A DNA stretch of 64,000 nucleotides from Arthrobacter mobilis (GTDB lineage: Bacteria; Actinomycetota; Actinomycetes; Actinomycetales; Micrococcaceae): positions 89,098-153,097 of the forward strand of contig NZ_JAAZSQ010000008.1 of NCBI RefSeq assembly GCF_012395835.1, read 5' to 3'. The notes under the pieces are model-generated. The model saw nothing but the letters and a program-made list of their open reading frames with translations, ran no database searches and was not told the DNA's origin. The position numbers and the translations under genes were made by a program. This document shows positions 47,887-56,309 of the stretch, one piece after another. Position 1 is the stretch's first letter, and each line of letters starts with the position of its first letter.

Positions 47887-49149
47887 CTACTGCCGCGGCA
47901 GACCGGGCTTTGGCCGCCGCTGGGGAGTGCCCAGAAGCGCTGCCGGCACCACCTGTGCGCCGCCGAATTTCCGGTTCACCTGATCCAGGGCCTGCTCCGC
48001 GCTGCGCCAGTGGTCTTCGCTGCCGTCGAAGGAGAGCTGCCGGCCGCCGCCGGAGGGTTCGAGCTGCTCGGCCCGGAGCCCGACCAGCCGGACCGGCTGG
48101 GGCCGCGGGCCCAGTGCCTCCAGCAGGTGCACCGCGGCCGCATAAAGTTCCCGGGCACTGTCGGCCGGCTCCGGAAGCCGGCGCGATCTATTAATAGTGG
48201 TGAAGTCCGCATAGCGCAGCTTCAGGGCCACTGTCCTGCATTGCTGCCCGGAACCGCGCAGCCGGGCGGCAGTCCGGTGGGCCAGGCGCAGCAGCTCGCG
48301 CCGCAGCTGGTCGGTGCCGTCCACATCGTCCTCGAAGGTCTCCTCGGCGCCGATGCTCTTTCCGGCCCGTTCGGGCGTGACCTGCCGGCCGTCGATGCCC
48401 CACGCCAGCTGGTGGACCTGGTCCCCCGCCGCGCCCAGCAGCTTGTGCAGCACCGGTGGCGGCGTATGGGCCAGGTCCGCGATCGTGCGGATACCCAGCC
48501 GGGCCAGTATCTCCCGGGTTTTCTCCCCTACGCCCCACAGCGCGCCGACGGGCAGCGCATGGAGGAACCGGACGGTGTCGTCCTCAGGCACCAGCAGCAG
48601 GCCGTCCGGCTTGGCCTGGGTGGAGGCGATCTTCGCGACGAACTTGCTGGCGGCGATCCCGACGGTGGCGGTGATTCCCAGTTCATCCCGGATGGTCCTG
48701 CGGATCAGCTCCCCGATCTGCAGCGGCGGTCCCAGCCGGCGCCGGGATCCCGAGATGTCCAGGAAGGCCTCGTCCACGCTGAGCTGTTCCACCTGGGGCG
48801 TGACGTCCCTGAAGATCTGCATGACCCGGGCCGACACCTCCCGGTATTTTGCCTGGCTCGGTTCGATGACCACCGCCTGCGGGCACAGGCGCAGTGCCCG
48901 GGCCATCGGCATCGCCGAGCGCACCCCGTAGCGGCGGGCCTCGTAGGAGGCCGACAGCACCACGGACCGGCCGGATGCGGACCCCACGATGACGCATCTG
49001 CCGCGCAGGTCCGGCCGCTGCAGCAGTTCCACGGACACGAAGAAGGCGTCCATGTCCACGTGCATGATGTTGCAGTTCGCGGAGCCGTCCTGCTTCTGGC
49101 CCGCCGGTTCATTGCCCACCCCCCCAATGGTAGGTCCCGCCACCGTCAT
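47887..49149 (-). CDS. dinB: DNA polymerase IV (Y-family)
   Basis: DinB is an error-prone translesion DNA polymerase. The 420-residue protein has the catalytic palm motifs HVDMDAFFVSVE (about 29-40) and SVDEAFLDISG (Asp-Glu pair). A helix-hairpin-helix GVGEKTREILARLGI and a little-finger domain in the last 120 residues follow. No C-terminal QLxLF clamp-binding pentapeptide is obvious at the very end, although QLSFD lies near residue 378. An ATG at 49149 is used; a start 12 codons upstream would lie inside the duplicated repeat region. Confidence 0.93.
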   Translation of the reverse strand: MTVAGPTIGGVGNEPAGQKQDGSANCNIMHVDMDAFFVSVELLQRPDLRGRCVIVGSASGRSVVLSASYEARRYGVRSAMPMARALRLCPQAVVIEPSQAKYREVSARVMQIFRDVTPQVEQLSVDEAFLDISGSRRRLGPPLQIGELIRRTIRDELGITATVGIAASKFVAKIASTQAKPDGLLLVPEDDTVRFLHALPVGALWGVGEKTREILARLGIRTIADLAHTPPPVLHKLLGAAGDQVHQLAWGIDGRQVTPERAGKSIGAEETFEDDVDGTDQLRRELLRLAHRTAARLRGSGQQCRTVALKLRYADFTTINRSRRLPEPADSARELYAAAVHLLEALGPRPQPVRLVGLRAEQLEPSGGGRQLSFDGSEDHWRSAEQALDQVNRKFGGAQVVPAALLGTPQRRPKPGLPRQ

Positions 49150-49170
49150 CCGGCCGCCCCCGCTGCCGGC

Positions 49171-49212
49171 TCCCCCCGCCCGCAAGCTCGCGGCGGGACC
49201 CTAGGCCGCTAA
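49171..49212 (+). repeat. Direct repeat copy 1 (42 bp)
   Basis: This copy and the one at 49225 are identical except for one base (A at 49203, C at 49257). Each holds a CCCGCC/GGCGGG inverted pair and ends in GGCCGCTAA. They recur with a 54-bp period in the gap between the divergent dinB and prenyl synthase genes. Confidence 0.9.
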
Positions 49213-49224
49213 CGTTCAGCGGCC

Positions 49225-49266
49225 TCCCCCCGCCCGCAAGCTCGCGGCGGGACCCTCGGCCGCTAA
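49225..49266 (+). repeat. Direct repeat copy 2 (42 bp), ends in the -10 box
   Basis: This copy matches copy 1 at 41 of 42 bases. Its last bases, CTAA, run into TAAACT (49264-49269), the likely -10 box of the prenyl synthase gene. Copy 1 ends in TAACGT (49210-49215), so both copies end in a -10-like hexamer. Confidence 0.9.
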
Positions 49267-49269
49267 ACT
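49264..49269 (+). promoter_or_regulatory. -10 box of the prenyl synthase gene (leaderless candidate)
   Basis: TAAACT ends 6 nt before the ATG at 49276 and overlaps the end of the second 42-bp repeat. Confidence 0.5.
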
Positions 49270-49275
49270 GGCCGG

Positions 49276-50385
49276 ATGAACCATCTTCGCCCCCTGCCCG
49301 CAGCCGGCACCGTGGCCGAGCAGGCGGTCTACCGCCAGGCCGTCGCCGACGGACTGGGCAGCTTCCTGGACCTCAAGCGCCGGGAACTGCTGGCGGCGGC
49401 ACCGGATGCTGCTGCGCTGGTTGATGCCATTGCCGACCTGACCGAAGGCGGCAAGCGGCTGCGGGCATTGCTGGCTTACTGGGGCTGGCGCGGCGCCGGC
49501 GGCAGTGAAGCCGCCCCGGAAGCCGTCCGGGCCGGCGTGGCCCTGGAGCTGTTCCAGGCGGCCGCCCTGATCCATGACGACATCATTGACCGGTCGGACA
49601 CCCGCCGCGGCAAGCCGAGCGTGCACCGGCAGTTCGAAAGCCTGCACCGCAGCCGGGGCTGGTCGCTGGCCGCGGACCGTTACGGCCTGGCCGCGGCACT
49701 GCTGACCGGGGACCTGTGTTTGTCGCTGAGCGAGGAAGCCTTCAGCTCCATCGATGCCGGGGCCGGCAGCGGCAGCGAGGCACGGCGCATCTTCAACCAG
49801 ATGCGCACCGAAGTCATGGCCGGACAGTACCTGGACGTCCTGGAGGAAGCGGCAGGCCCGTCCCGGCCGGCAGGCACCGCAGTGGAGCGGGCCCTGCAGA
49901 TCCTGCGCTTCAAGTCCGCCAAGTACTCGACGGTGCACCCGCTGTGTCTGGGCGGTGCGCTGGCCGGCGGCAGCCGCCAGCTGCTGCAGTCCTACGCCGA
50001 CTTCGCCTTGCCTCTCGGGGAAGCGTTCCAGATCCGCGACGACGTGCTCGGGGTCTTCGGGGATCCGGCAGCTACCGGCAAGCCGGCCGGGGACGACCTG
50101 CGGGAAGGCAAGCGCACGGTGCTGATCGGCCACACCCTGAACAACTGCTCCAAGGCCGAACGCCGCTACCTCGAGGAGCATCTGGGCTCGCCGCTGATCG
50201 AGGACTCGACGATCGAGGAATTGCGTGCCCTGATCATCCGCTCCGGAGCCTTGGCAGCAGCGGAGCGGATGATCGCGGACCTGACCTCGGCCGCCTACGG
50301 CCACCTGGAGCAGCTGGCGGTCAGCCCCGAGGTCTCAGGCGCCCTGCGCACCCTCGCCGACGCCGCCGTCCGCCGGAATTCCTAG
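49276..50385 (+). CDS. Trans-polyprenyl diphosphate synthase (IdsA-like)
   Basis: The enzyme condenses isopentenyl diphosphate with allylic diphosphates to make geranylgeranyl or longer chains for quinones, carotenoids or lipid carriers. The 369-residue protein has EGGKRLRALL, the first Asp-rich motif DDIID (about 99-103) followed by RRGKPSVH, and the second motif IRDDVLG near residue 255. Chain length cannot be read reliably. Its position beside the Rv2175c-type gene matches idsA2 (Rv2173) in mycobacteria. The mRNA may be leaderless. Confidence 0.9.
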   Translation: MNHLRPLPAAGTVAEQAVYRQAVADGLGSFLDLKRRELLAAAPDAAALVDAIADLTEGGKRLRALLAYWGWRGAGGSEAAPEAVRAGVALELFQAAALIHDDIIDRSDTRRGKPSVHRQFESLHRSRGWSLAADRYGLAAALLTGDLCLSLSEEAFSSIDAGAGSGSEARRIFNQMRTEVMAGQYLDVLEEAAGPSRPAGTAVERALQILRFKSAKYSTVHPLCLGGALAGGSRQLLQSYADFALPLGEAFQIRDDVLGVFGDPAATGKPAGDDLREGKRTVLIGHTLNNCSKAERRYLEEHLGSPLIEDSTIEELRALIIRSGALAAAERMIADLTSAAYGHLEQLAVSPEVSGALRTLADAAVRRNS

Positions 50386-50406
50386 CGTTCAGCCCCCGCC
50401 CCGCGG

Positions 50407-50760
50407 TTACCAGGCCAGGGCCTGTGCCCGGCGCCGGATCTCGGTCTTGCGGCCTTCGCGCAGGGCGTCGATCGGACGTCCGGGAAGCGATTCGTCGGCT
50501 GTATAGAGCCAGCGGAGGATCTCCTCGTCGTTGAAGCCCGCATCCGTCAGCACGGCAATGGTCCCTTTAAGGCTTTCCAGGACATGGTCCTCGACCAGGA
50601 ATTCCGCGGGAACGCAGCGGATGTTCCCCTCCCCCACCCGGGCGGCGACGAGGGTACGGTCGTCGATCAGGCTGTGGACTTTCTTCAAGGGCAGTCCCAG
50701 CCGTTCGGCAACGTCCGGGATGGGGAGCCAGTCGGTAATCAGTTCTTCAAGTTCACTCAC
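50407..50760 (-). CDS. Rv2175c-type DNA-binding protein
   Basis: This 117-residue protein matches the Rv2175c family. It has an N-terminal winged helix-turn-helix of the MerR/excisionase kind (WLPIPDVAERLGLPLKKVHSL, about 11-31) and a family-specific C-terminal helical part. Thr9 (ELITDW) is at the position where, from memory, M. tuberculosis Rv2175c is phosphorylated by PknL, which blocks DNA binding. A PknL-like kinase is encoded two genes away at 52744. The start is a GTG at 50760. It is convergent with the prenyl synthase gene. Confidence 0.9.
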   Translation of the reverse strand: MSELEELITDWLPIPDVAERLGLPLKKVHSLIDDRTLVAARVGEGNIRCVPAEFLVEDHVLESLKGTIAVLTDAGFNDEEILRWLYTADESLPGRPIDALREGRKTEIRRRAQALAW

Positions 50761-50880
50761 TTAACAAGCGTGCCACGGGCCGGGCACCGGCAGCCATTCA
50801 CCCGGCCGACACGCCGCGGCCTCCACTGGATCCCCCGCCCGACCTTTTGTGTTATGTGGCGATAGTGTAGATTCACTACA

Positions 50881-50898
50881 GTCACAGTTGTCACAGCA
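50881..50898 (+). promoter_or_regulatory. MtrA-like direct repeat GTCACAGTT-GTCACAGCA
   Basis: Two adjacent 9-mers, each GTCACAG plus two bases, lie 112 bp before the LysM hydrolase start. They resemble the GTCACAgcg-type direct repeats reported for MtrA. Cell-wall hydrolase genes are typical MtrA targets. The remainder of the 249-bp gap (50761-51009) holds a weak TAGATT box at 50868 and no gene. Confidence 0.5.
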
Positions 50899-51009
50899 AT
50901 AACACCGGAAACATCAGCAACGACAACGGGGACGCCCAGGAGCACACGCACCGTCCGGTACCAGCCCACCGGCCCGGCACACGCCGCCGACCATTGTGAG
51001 GAACCATCG

Positions 51010-52719
51010 ATGTCTGACCAGCGACCGTCCATCAGTCCGCTCGGCACCCAGACGGAGGCCAGCGGCCAGCCGTCCAGGATGTTCCTTTCCGCCGCCGCCA
51101 CCGCCGCCATTCCCGCCGTCGTCCTGTCCTCCGCGGCCTTGGCGCTGCCTGCGCAGGCGGCCGAGCAGGCGCCCCGCGCGTCCCTGCTGCCGCGGCTGGC
51201 CGACGGCGCGGCCGCTTCCCTGCCAACCCGTGTGGTCCCCGCCGGCCAGGTCGCCGTACAGCTGCCGTCCATGCTCCGTCCGGCCCAGGTTCCCGCCAGC
51301 TACGTGGTGCGCGCCGGTGACACCGTCAGTGCGATCGCGGCCCGCTACGGGCTGAGCACCTCCAAGGTCCTCAGCCTCAACGGCCTGCGCAGCACCTCGA
51401 TCATCCATCCGGGCCAGAAGCTGAAGCTCCCCGGCACCGCCGGCCGCGCCGCGCAGACCGCGGTCAGGTCCTCCGCCGCCGTTTCCATGTACACGGTCAA
51501 GGCCGGCGACACCCTTTCCGGGATCGCCTCGCGCTACGGCATCACCCTGGCCAAGCTGCTCTCGGCCAACGGACTGAAGGCCACCTCGACCATCTACCCC
51601 GGGCAGAAGATCCGGCTCACCGGCGCCGCCAAGTCGTCCCCGGCAGCCGCCGGGAGCACTGCCAGGATCACCCGGACCTCCGGCAGCTACACGGTCCAGG
51701 CCGGCGACACCCTCTCCGGCATCGCCGCCCGCCCCGGCACCACCCTGGCCCGGCTGCTCTCGGCCAACAGGCTGAAGGCCACCTCGACCATCTACCCGGG
51801 CCAGAAGCTCAAGGTCGCCGGCACGGCCAAGGCACCGGCCGGCTCCCCGGCCAGGACATCCGCGGCCTCGACGTACACGGTCAAGGCCGGCGACACCCTC
51901 TCCGGCATCGCCGCCCGCCCCGGCACCACCCTGGCCCGGCTGCTCTCGGCCAACGGGCTGAAGGCCACCTCGATCATCTACCCGGGCCAGAAGCTCAAGG
52001 TCGCCGGCACGGCCAAGGCACCGGCCGCGGCCGCAACCTCCGGTGCCGCCGGCAGCTATACGGTCAAGGCCGGCGACACCCTCTCCGGCATCGCCGAACG
52101 TCTGGGCATCGGTCTGAGCAAGCTGCTCGCGGCCAACGGCCTGACCGCGTCCTCAATCATCTACCCGGGCCAGCAGCTGAAGGTGGCCGGCAGCGGTGCG
52201 ACGACGGATGTTTCCTCCTCGACCATCGAGCCGCTGGTGCCGAACACCTTCCTGCACTACACCTACCCGGACGAAGTGGTGGCCGACGCAAACAAGAACA
52301 AAGCCCTGCTGCTGTCCACCCCGCAGCCGGACCAGTCGCAGATGAAGCAGATCATCCGGGACACGGCGGTCGCCATGGGAGTGGACCCGGCCCTGGCCCT
52401 GGCCTTCGCCTACCAGGAATCCGGCTTCCAGCAGACCGCCGTCTCCCCCGCCAACGCGATCGGCGCCATGCAGGTGATCCCCTCCTCGGGTGTCTGGGCC
52501 TCGGAGCTGGTCGGGCGCAAGCTGAACCTGCTGGACCCGCATGACAACGCTGCCGCCGGCGTTGCCATCATCCGCTCGCTGGTCCGCACCAGCGACACGC
52601 TGGACATCGCCATCGCCTCCTACTACCAGGGCCAGTACTCGGTGACCACGCATGGCATGTACGACGACACCAAGGCCTATGTGAAGGCTGTGAAGGCCCA
52701 CATGAAGAACTTCAGGTAG
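51010..52719 (+). CDS. Secreted five-LysM lytic transglycosylase
   Basis: This 569-residue exported enzyme probably cleaves peptidoglycan glycan strands. A signal peptide is seen at the N-terminus (hydrophobic stretch about 25-48, ending ALPAQAAEQ). Five LysM modules begin near residues 98, 161, 227, 289 and 350, each with a VxAGDTxSxIA core and a final YPGQKL-type strand. A transglycosylase SLT domain occupies about 435-560, with catalytic Glu470 in YQESGF and NAIGAMQVIP after it. Modules 3 and 4 are almost identical in DNA. GTGAGGAACC precedes the ATG. It lies between the Rv2175c-type gene and the PASTA kinase gene and has MtrA-like repeats upstream. Confidence 0.92.
   Translation: MSDQRPSISPLGTQTEASGQPSRMFLSAAATAAIPAVVLSSAALALPAQAAEQAPRASLLPRLADGAAASLPTRVVPAGQVAVQLPSMLRPAQVPASYVVRAGDTVSAIAARYGLSTSKVLSLNGLRSTSIIHPGQKLKLPGTAGRAAQTAVRSSAAVSMYTVKAGDTLSGIASRYGITLAKLLSANGLKATSTIYPGQKIRLTGAAKSSPAAAGSTARITRTSGSYTVQAGDTLSGIAARPGTTLARLLSANRLKATSTIYPGQKLKVAGTAKAPAGSPARTSAASTYTVKAGDTLSGIAARPGTTLARLLSANGLKATSIIYPGQKLKVAGTAKAPAAAATSGAAGSYTVKAGDTLSGIAERLGIGLSKLLAANGLTASSIIYPGQQLKVAGSGATTDVSSSTIEPLVPNTFLHYTYPDEVVADANKNKALLLSTPQPDQSQMKQIIRDTAVAMGVDPALALAFAYQESGFQQTAVSPANAIGAMQVIPSSGVWASELVGRKLNLLDPHDNAAAGVAIIRSLVRTSDTLDIAIASYYQGQYSVTTHGMYDDTKAYVKAVKAHMKNFR
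51688..51840 (+). repeat. LysM module 3 DNA repeat
   Basis: This 153-bp segment matches 51874-52026 at 150 positions. The spacing of the two copies is 186 bp. Both copies share the same uncommon R-P-G-T-T stretch where the other modules have R-(Y/L)-G-I. Confidence 0.9.
51874..52026 (+). repeat. LysM module 4 DNA repeat
   Basis: This is the second copy of the 153-bp module, differing by three bases that each change an amino acid (Gln/Lys, Arg/Gly, Thr/Ile). Confidence 0.9.
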
Positions 52720-52731
52720 GCCGCTACGGCT

Positions 52732-52737
52732 TAGTAT
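52732..52737 (+). promoter_or_regulatory. -10 box of the PASTA kinase gene (leaderless candidate)
   Basis: TAGTAT lies in the 24-bp gap after the LysM gene and ends 6 nt before the GTG start at 52744. The kinase can thus be transcribed on its own. Confidence 0.55.
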
Positions 52738-52743
52738 CGAAGA

Positions 52744-54804
52744 GTGCAGGAACATGTAGCAGATCCGCTGGTCGGCGCCACCGTGGACGGGCGCTACCTG
52801 GTGGCCTCGCGGCTGGCCCGCGGCGGCATGTCGACCGTCTACCTGGCCACGGATACCCGCCTGGACCGGCCGGTGGCCCTGAAGATCCTGTACCCGCACC
52901 TGGCCGCGGACCGTTTTTTCCTCGAGCGCTTCGAACGCGAAGCCAAGTCCGCGGCCAAGCTGTCGCACCCCCACGTCGTCGGCGTCCTCGACCAGGGCTA
53001 TGACGCCGACGTGGCCTACCTGGCCATGGAGTACATCCCCGGCCACACACTGCGCGATACGCTCAATGAAAAGGGCGCCCTGACGCCCCGGCTGGCCCTG
53101 GCCCTGCTGGATCCGGTGGTGGAAGGACTTGCTGCCGCCCACCAGGCAGGACTGGTGCACCGGGACGTGAAGCCGGAAAACGTGCTGATGTCCGCGGACG
53201 GCCGCATCAAGATCAGCGATTTCGGCCTCGCGCGCGCAGCCTCCGTCAGTTCAAGCACCGCCACGTTGATCGGCACAGTCGCCTACATTGCCCCGGAGCT
53301 GGTCTCCAATGCCGCGGCCGATGCGCGCAGCGACATCTATTCGGTGGGAATCATGCTCTTCGAGATGCTCACCGGCCGGCAGCCCTTCACCGGCGAGTCC
53401 CCGATCCAGATCGCCTACCAGCACGTCAATTCCGCCGTTCCTCCGCCCTCGAGCCTGGTCCCCGGCCTGGCGGCGGACCTGGACGAACTGGTCCTGTGGT
53501 GTACGGCCCGGGATCCGGAACAACGTCCGCACAGCGCCCAGGACCTGCTGGGCGAGCTGCGCCATATCCGCACCACCCTGGACGACCGTGCGCTGGACTT
53601 CCGGGCCGCGATGGCAGGGCCGGCACCGCGCGCCGCGGGCACGGAGGGAGCTGGCGGACAGGCGGCCACGGTGCCGCTGGCAGCCGCACCGCCCGCAGCG
53701 CCGGAAAACGGCGGCGAGGATCCCAACCGCACCACCGTCATTGCCGCCAGCTACCAGCGGACGACGGCGATACCCCGCACCCCCGCCGCTGTGGCGCCGG
53801 CGGCGCCCCCGCCGGACCTGACCAAACGGCAGGCACGGGCCTGGGAACGCGACCGGGCCCGGCAGGCACAGCGCCCGGCCGTCGCCCTGCGTCCGGGCAA
53901 CCGCCGCCGGCGGGGAATCCTCTGGATCGTCCTGCTGGCCGTGCTGGCCGTGCTGGCGGCCGGGGCCGGCTGGTTCTTCGGGATGGGCCCGGGGGCACCG
54001 ATCCCGGTCCCCGAGGTGGCCGGCAGGACGGCCACCGATGCGAAGACCCTGCTGGAAGAGCGCGGGCTGGACTTCCGGCTCAACGAAGTGTTCGACGAGG
54101 AGGTCGCACGCGGGCTGGCCGTGGGGACCATTCCGGCCCCGCCTGCCCAGGTGCGCTGGTTCCAGCCGGTGACCCTAATCATCTCCAAGGGACCCGAGCT
54201 CTTCGATGTGCCCGCACTGCTCGGCCTGGCCGAAGAGGAAGCCCGGGCCGAGCTCCGAGATGCCAACCTCGACGTCGGCCAAATCAGCAGGGAATACAGC
54301 GACACCGCCCCGGCCGGACAGATTATTGCCCAGGACCCTGCTGCCGGCGAACAGCTGCGCCGCGGCAGCGCCGTCGACCTGACCGCCTCCGCCGGCCCGG
54401 AACCCTTCGATGTGCCCGATGTGACGGGCCGGTCAGCCGAGGACGCGACCGCCGAGCTGCAGGAGGCCGGCCTGCAGGTGCGGATCGCCGACGAGCGGGT
54501 CTTTGACTCCGAGATCGAGGCCGGCGACGTCGTTGCCCAGTCCCCGGCCGAAGGCACCGTCGTGCCCGGAGACACCGTGACCCTGACCTTGTCCCAGGGC
54601 CCGCGCCTGGTCGAGGTCCCGAACGTCGTCGGCGACCGGCTGCGCGATGCCCGGCGCACCCTGGAGGAACTCGGCTTCGACGTAGACGTCGACGGCTTCT
54701 TCTTCGGCGGGGACGACGCCGTCGTCCGCTCCCAGGAGCCCGGCGGCGGGACCGCGCCCGAGGGCAGCACCATTACCCTGCGGGCCGATCCCTTCCCCTT
54801 CTGA
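52744..54804 (+). CDS. pknL: PASTA-domain Ser/Thr protein kinase (PknL-like)
   Basis: This 686-residue membrane kinase has a complete N-terminal kinase domain (about 17-280): glycine loop RLARGGMSTVY, Lys47 (VALKI), HRDVKPEN with Asp141 and Asn146, and DFG at 159-161. A Pro/Ala-rich juxtamembrane part leads to one transmembrane helix (about 393-412). Four PASTA repeats follow outside (from about 420, 486, 554 and 622). PASTA repeats bind muropeptides or lipid II. The position beside an Rv2175c-type gene and aroG matches PknL (Rv2176) rather than PknB; mycobacterial PknL lacks PASTA repeats, as I recall, so the domain set differs. The GTG start is fixed by the nearby -10 box. Confidence 0.9.
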   Translation: MQEHVADPLVGATVDGRYLVASRLARGGMSTVYLATDTRLDRPVALKILYPHLAADRFFLERFEREAKSAAKLSHPHVVGVLDQGYDADVAYLAMEYIPGHTLRDTLNEKGALTPRLALALLDPVVEGLAAAHQAGLVHRDVKPENVLMSADGRIKISDFGLARAASVSSSTATLIGTVAYIAPELVSNAAADARSDIYSVGIMLFEMLTGRQPFTGESPIQIAYQHVNSAVPPPSSLVPGLAADLDELVLWCTARDPEQRPHSAQDLLGELRHIRTTLDDRALDFRAAMAGPAPRAAGTEGAGGQAATVPLAAAPPAAPENGGEDPNRTTVIAASYQRTTAIPRTPAAVAPAAPPPDLTKRQARAWERDRARQAQRPAVALRPGNRRRRGILWIVLLAVLAVLAAGAGWFFGMGPGAPIPVPEVAGRTATDAKTLLEERGLDFRLNEVFDEEVARGLAVGTIPAPPAQVRWFQPVTLIISKGPELFDVPALLGLAEEEARAELRDANLDVGQISREYSDTAPAGQIIAQDPAAGEQLRRGSAVDLTASAGPEPFDVPDVTGRSAEDATAELQEAGLQVRIADERVFDSEIEAGDVVAQSPAEGTVVPGDTVTLTLSQGPRLVEVPNVVGDRLRDARRTLEELGFDVDVDGFFFGGDDAVVRSQEPGGGTAPEGSTITLRADPFPF

Positions 54805-54856
54805 GCACCCTCCGGGGCAGGCGGCCGGCCGGCCGGAAGTCCAGCCGGCCAGGAGG

Positions 54857-56245
54857 TTACGCGCCCTTCTTCGCCAAGGCCCCGGCCACCAGGAACGCCA
54901 TCTCCAGCGACTGCATGTGGTTCAGCCGCGGGTCGCAGACGGATTCGTAGCGGTCCAGGAACGCTTCCTGGTCGATCGGGTCGGACCCGCCGAGGCATTC
55001 GGCGACATCGTCCCCGGTCATCTCCACGTGCAGGCCGCCGGGGAACGTGCCCAGGCTCTTGTGCACCTCGAAGAAGCCCCGGACCTCGTCGATCACGTCG
55101 TCGAAGTTGCGGGTCTTGTAGCCGTTGGGCGAGGTCACGGTGTTGCCGTGCATCGGATCGGTCACCCAGAGGACCTGGGCACCGCTGGCGGTGACCTTCT
55201 CCACCAGCGCCGGCAGCTTCTCCCGGATATTCTTCGCGCCCATCCGGGTGATGAAGGTCAGCCGGCCGGGTTCGCGCTCCGGATCCAGCTTCTCGATCAG
55301 GCGCAGGGCGTCATCGGCGGAGCTGCCCGGACCAAGCTTGACGCCGATCGGGTTGCGCACGCGGGACAGGAAGTCCACATGGGCCCCGTCCAGCTGGCGG
55401 GTCCGCTCGCCGATCCACAGGAAGTGCCCGGAGGTGCCGTACGGCAGGCCCGTGCGCGAATCGATCCGGGTCAGCGCCCGTTCGTAATCCAGCACCAGGG
55501 CCTCGTGGCTGGCAAAGAACTCCACCCGCTTGAGCGCATCGAAGTCGGCCCCGCAGGCGTCCATGAACTTGACTGCACGGTCGATCTCGCGCGCAAGGGA
55601 CTCGTAGCGGGAGTGCGCGGGGTTGGCCATGAAGCCCTTGTTCCAGTGGTGGACCAGGCGCAGGTCTGCGAAGCCGCCCTGCGTGAAGGCGCGGATGAGG
55701 TTCAGGGTGGACGCCGAGGTGTGGTACGCACGGACCATCCGGGAGGCGTCGTGGGCCCGGGATTCCGGCGTGAAGTCGAAGCCGTTGACCATGTCGCCGC
55801 GGTAGGCCGGCAGCGTCACGCCGTTGCGCGTTTCGTCGTTGGAGGAGCGGGGCTTGGCGAACTGGCCGGCCATCCGGCCCATCTTGATCACCGGCAGGGA
55901 GGCTCCGTAGGTCAGCACCACCGCCATCTGCAGGATGGTGCGTACCCGGGCGCTGATCTTGTCGGCCGTGGCCCCTTCGAAGGTCTCGGCGCAGTCGCCG
56001 CCCTGGAGCAGGAAGGCCTTGCCCTGGGCGGCCGCGGCCAGCCGCTCCCGCAGCACGTCGACCTCGCCGGCGAAGACCAGCGGCGGCAGGGCCGAAAGTT
56101 CGGCCACCGACGCCTGGTAGACGGCGCTGTCCGTCCACGTCGGCTGCTGCACGGCCGTCAGACCGCGCCAGGCATCCAGACCCGGATAGTCTGCGGCGGA
56201 AGGGATCGGTTCGGTCGGTGCTGTGGTTACAGGCAGGTCGGTCAC
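54857..56245 (-). CDS. aroG: 3-deoxy-7-phosphoheptulonate synthase, class II
   Basis: The enzyme joins phosphoenolpyruvate and erythrose 4-phosphate in the first step of the shikimate pathway. The 462-residue protein is a type II (plant-like) DAHP synthase with LLQGGDCAETF (about 98-108), the metal and substrate segment IKMGRMAGQFAKPRS, and TDPMHGNT. The GTG at 56245 is preceded after 6 nt by TAGCAT, so the mRNA is probably leaderless. It is convergent with the kinase gene; a GGCCGGC/GCCGGCC pair in the 52-bp gap (54827-54850) could act as a weak terminator. No other aro gene is adjacent. Confidence 0.96.
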   Translation of the reverse strand: MTDLPVTTAPTEPIPSAADYPGLDAWRGLTAVQQPTWTDSAVYQASVAELSALPPLVFAGEVDVLRERLAAAAQGKAFLLQGGDCAETFEGATADKISARVRTILQMAVVLTYGASLPVIKMGRMAGQFAKPRSSNDETRNGVTLPAYRGDMVNGFDFTPESRAHDASRMVRAYHTSASTLNLIRAFTQGGFADLRLVHHWNKGFMANPAHSRYESLAREIDRAVKFMDACGADFDALKRVEFFASHEALVLDYERALTRIDSRTGLPYGTSGHFLWIGERTRQLDGAHVDFLSRVRNPIGVKLGPGSSADDALRLIEKLDPEREPGRLTFITRMGAKNIREKLPALVEKVTASGAQVLWVTDPMHGNTVTSPNGYKTRNFDDVIDEVRGFFEVHKSLGTFPGGLHVEMTGDDVAECLGGSDPIDQEAFLDRYESVCDPRLNHMQSLEMAFLVAGALAKKGA

Positions 56246-56251
56246 CTCTTA

Positions 56252-56257
56252 ATGCTA
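56252..56257 (-). promoter_or_regulatory. -10 box of aroG (leaderless candidate)
   Basis: TAGCAT on the minus strand ends 6 nt before the GTG start at 56245. Confidence 0.5.
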
Positions 56258-56309
56258 GACCACTGCCGGATCCCGCCGGCCGGAGCCGTAACGCTGCCGG
56301 GCGCCGCCG

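Noticed and set aside
50761-51009. Possible c-di-AMP (ydaO-type) riboswitch before the LysM hydrolase
   Set aside because: Such riboswitches precede wall-hydrolase genes in actinobacteria, but I cannot find the conserved core elements or a fitting set of stems in this gap.
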